In this document: positions 63,864 through 64,000 of the stretch, in pieces
Position numbering within the stretch: the stretch's first letter is position 1
How the letters are laid out: each line of letters opens with the position of its first letter
From: MKSF01 sp037190225
GTDB taxonomy: Bacteria > Bacteroidota > Bacteroidia > Chitinophagales > Chitinophagaceae
DNA: 64,000 nucleotides
NCBI GenBank assembly: GCA_037190225.1
Contig: JBBCJL010000003.1
Span: 369,935 to 433,934, forward strand
Direction of reading: 5' to 3'
The notes under the pieces: model-generated
Database searches by the model: none
Seen by the model: only the letters and a program-made list of their open reading frames with translations
Told to the model about the DNA's origin: nothing
Program-made: the position numbers and the translations under genes

Positions 63864-64000
63864 AGTGAACCCCAAAGTTTGGGCAGGTAAACAATCTATT
63901 TAATAGTATGAGTTCGGTACATGACTGGACTCATATTGTTTAAGTCGGTCTTTATCCGTCTGTTGTTATAATAATCAATGTATTCTTCGAGTTCTTTCCG
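63861..64000 (-). mobile_element. IS3-family element, right end (IS150-like), rest outside
   Basis: The boundary sequence TGAAGTGAACCCCAAAGTTT at 63861 fits the IS3-family terminal repeat (TG...CCCCAAAAGTT). A minus-strand transposase C-terminus lies just inside. The element extends beyond the window. Its other end and the target duplication cannot be seen. Confidence 0.88.
63896..64000 (-). CDS. IS3-family transposase OrfB, C-terminal part
   Basis: 34 residues ending at TAG (63896-63898). The sequence EEYIDYYNNRRIKTDLNNMS followed by PVMYRTHTIK is the characteristic end of IS3-family rve integrase (YIxYYNxxRxxxxLxxxSPxxYR). The catalytic DDE residues lie outside the window. Confidence 0.92.
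   Translation of the reverse strand, partial: RKELEEYIDYYNNRRIKTDLNNMSPVMYRTHTIK

Noticed and set aside
1..64000. CRISPR arrays, rRNA operons and prophage
   Set aside because: No regular spaced repeats, no rRNA sequence and no phage structural genes were found on reading through.

Overview
The window comes from a Bacteroidota chromosome, probably a member of the Chitinophagales. Four secreted proteins carry type IX secretion (T9SS) sorting domains and one OmpA-family protein has the domain order of PorE. Many promoters fit the Bacteroidota -7 element TAnnTTTG. Gene density is high, and I see no rRNA, prophage or CRISPR array.

Layout: 1-2459 is a minus-strand run of nitrilase-fold amidase, 3-hydroxyacyl-CoA dehydrogenase and a cut-off DEDDh exonuclease. 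2550-11168 runs plus: DUF445 protein, TPR protein, GT2 glycosyltransferase, fatty-acid desaturase, an OppC-like permease and a large T9SS type-B cargo. 11175-15802 is minus: YcxB-like protein, T9SS cargo, dapB and typA. 16064-19254 holds a thioredoxin-fold protein, phoH, a PduO-type cobalamin adenosyltransferase and a 37-residue membrane peptide. 19355-24605 is the rimP-nusA-infB operon with a terminator-like hairpin in its leader. 24762-33255 holds the PorE-like protein, a sodium:solute symporter coupled to an overlooked 40-residue membrane protein, der, a small lipoprotein inside a direct-repeat bracket, a DUF3810 protein and a CoA-transferase. 33497-39190 holds a BlaI/M56 regulatory pair with its operator, a YARHG protein, dusB, an acyl carrier protein/acyltransferase pair and two identical tRNA-Pro genes. 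39410-42746 holds a MarR/membrane pair, a SemiSWEET transporter, a cold-shock protein, a decayed RRM gene and a PH-SHOCT protein. 42858-50300 holds a barrel-like protein, an orphan response regulator, PpiD, two overlapping glycosyltransferases and ftsE. 50338-55944 holds a metallo-beta-lactamase/rhodanese fusion and a plus-strand series of response regulator, histidine kinase, Usp-like, lipocalin-like and DUF1275 genes. 56245-64000 holds two T9SS cargos, an arginine decarboxylase-like gene, recR-kdsC, a Lys9-like saccharopine dehydrogenase and the end of an IS3-family element that supplies the stop codon of that dehydrogenase.

Most of the window is core metabolism and information processing. 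The less ordinary parts are small or regulatory: two overlooked membrane microproteins, a 25-bp direct repeat copying the end of der around a lipoprotein gene, a 27-bp perfect palindrome that includes the end of kdsC, a decayed RRM gene, dispersed intergenic repeats, and the IS junction at the right edge. I found no multigene system that I could call new with confidence; the 51976-55944 gene series is the nearest candidate for an uncharacterised functional module.
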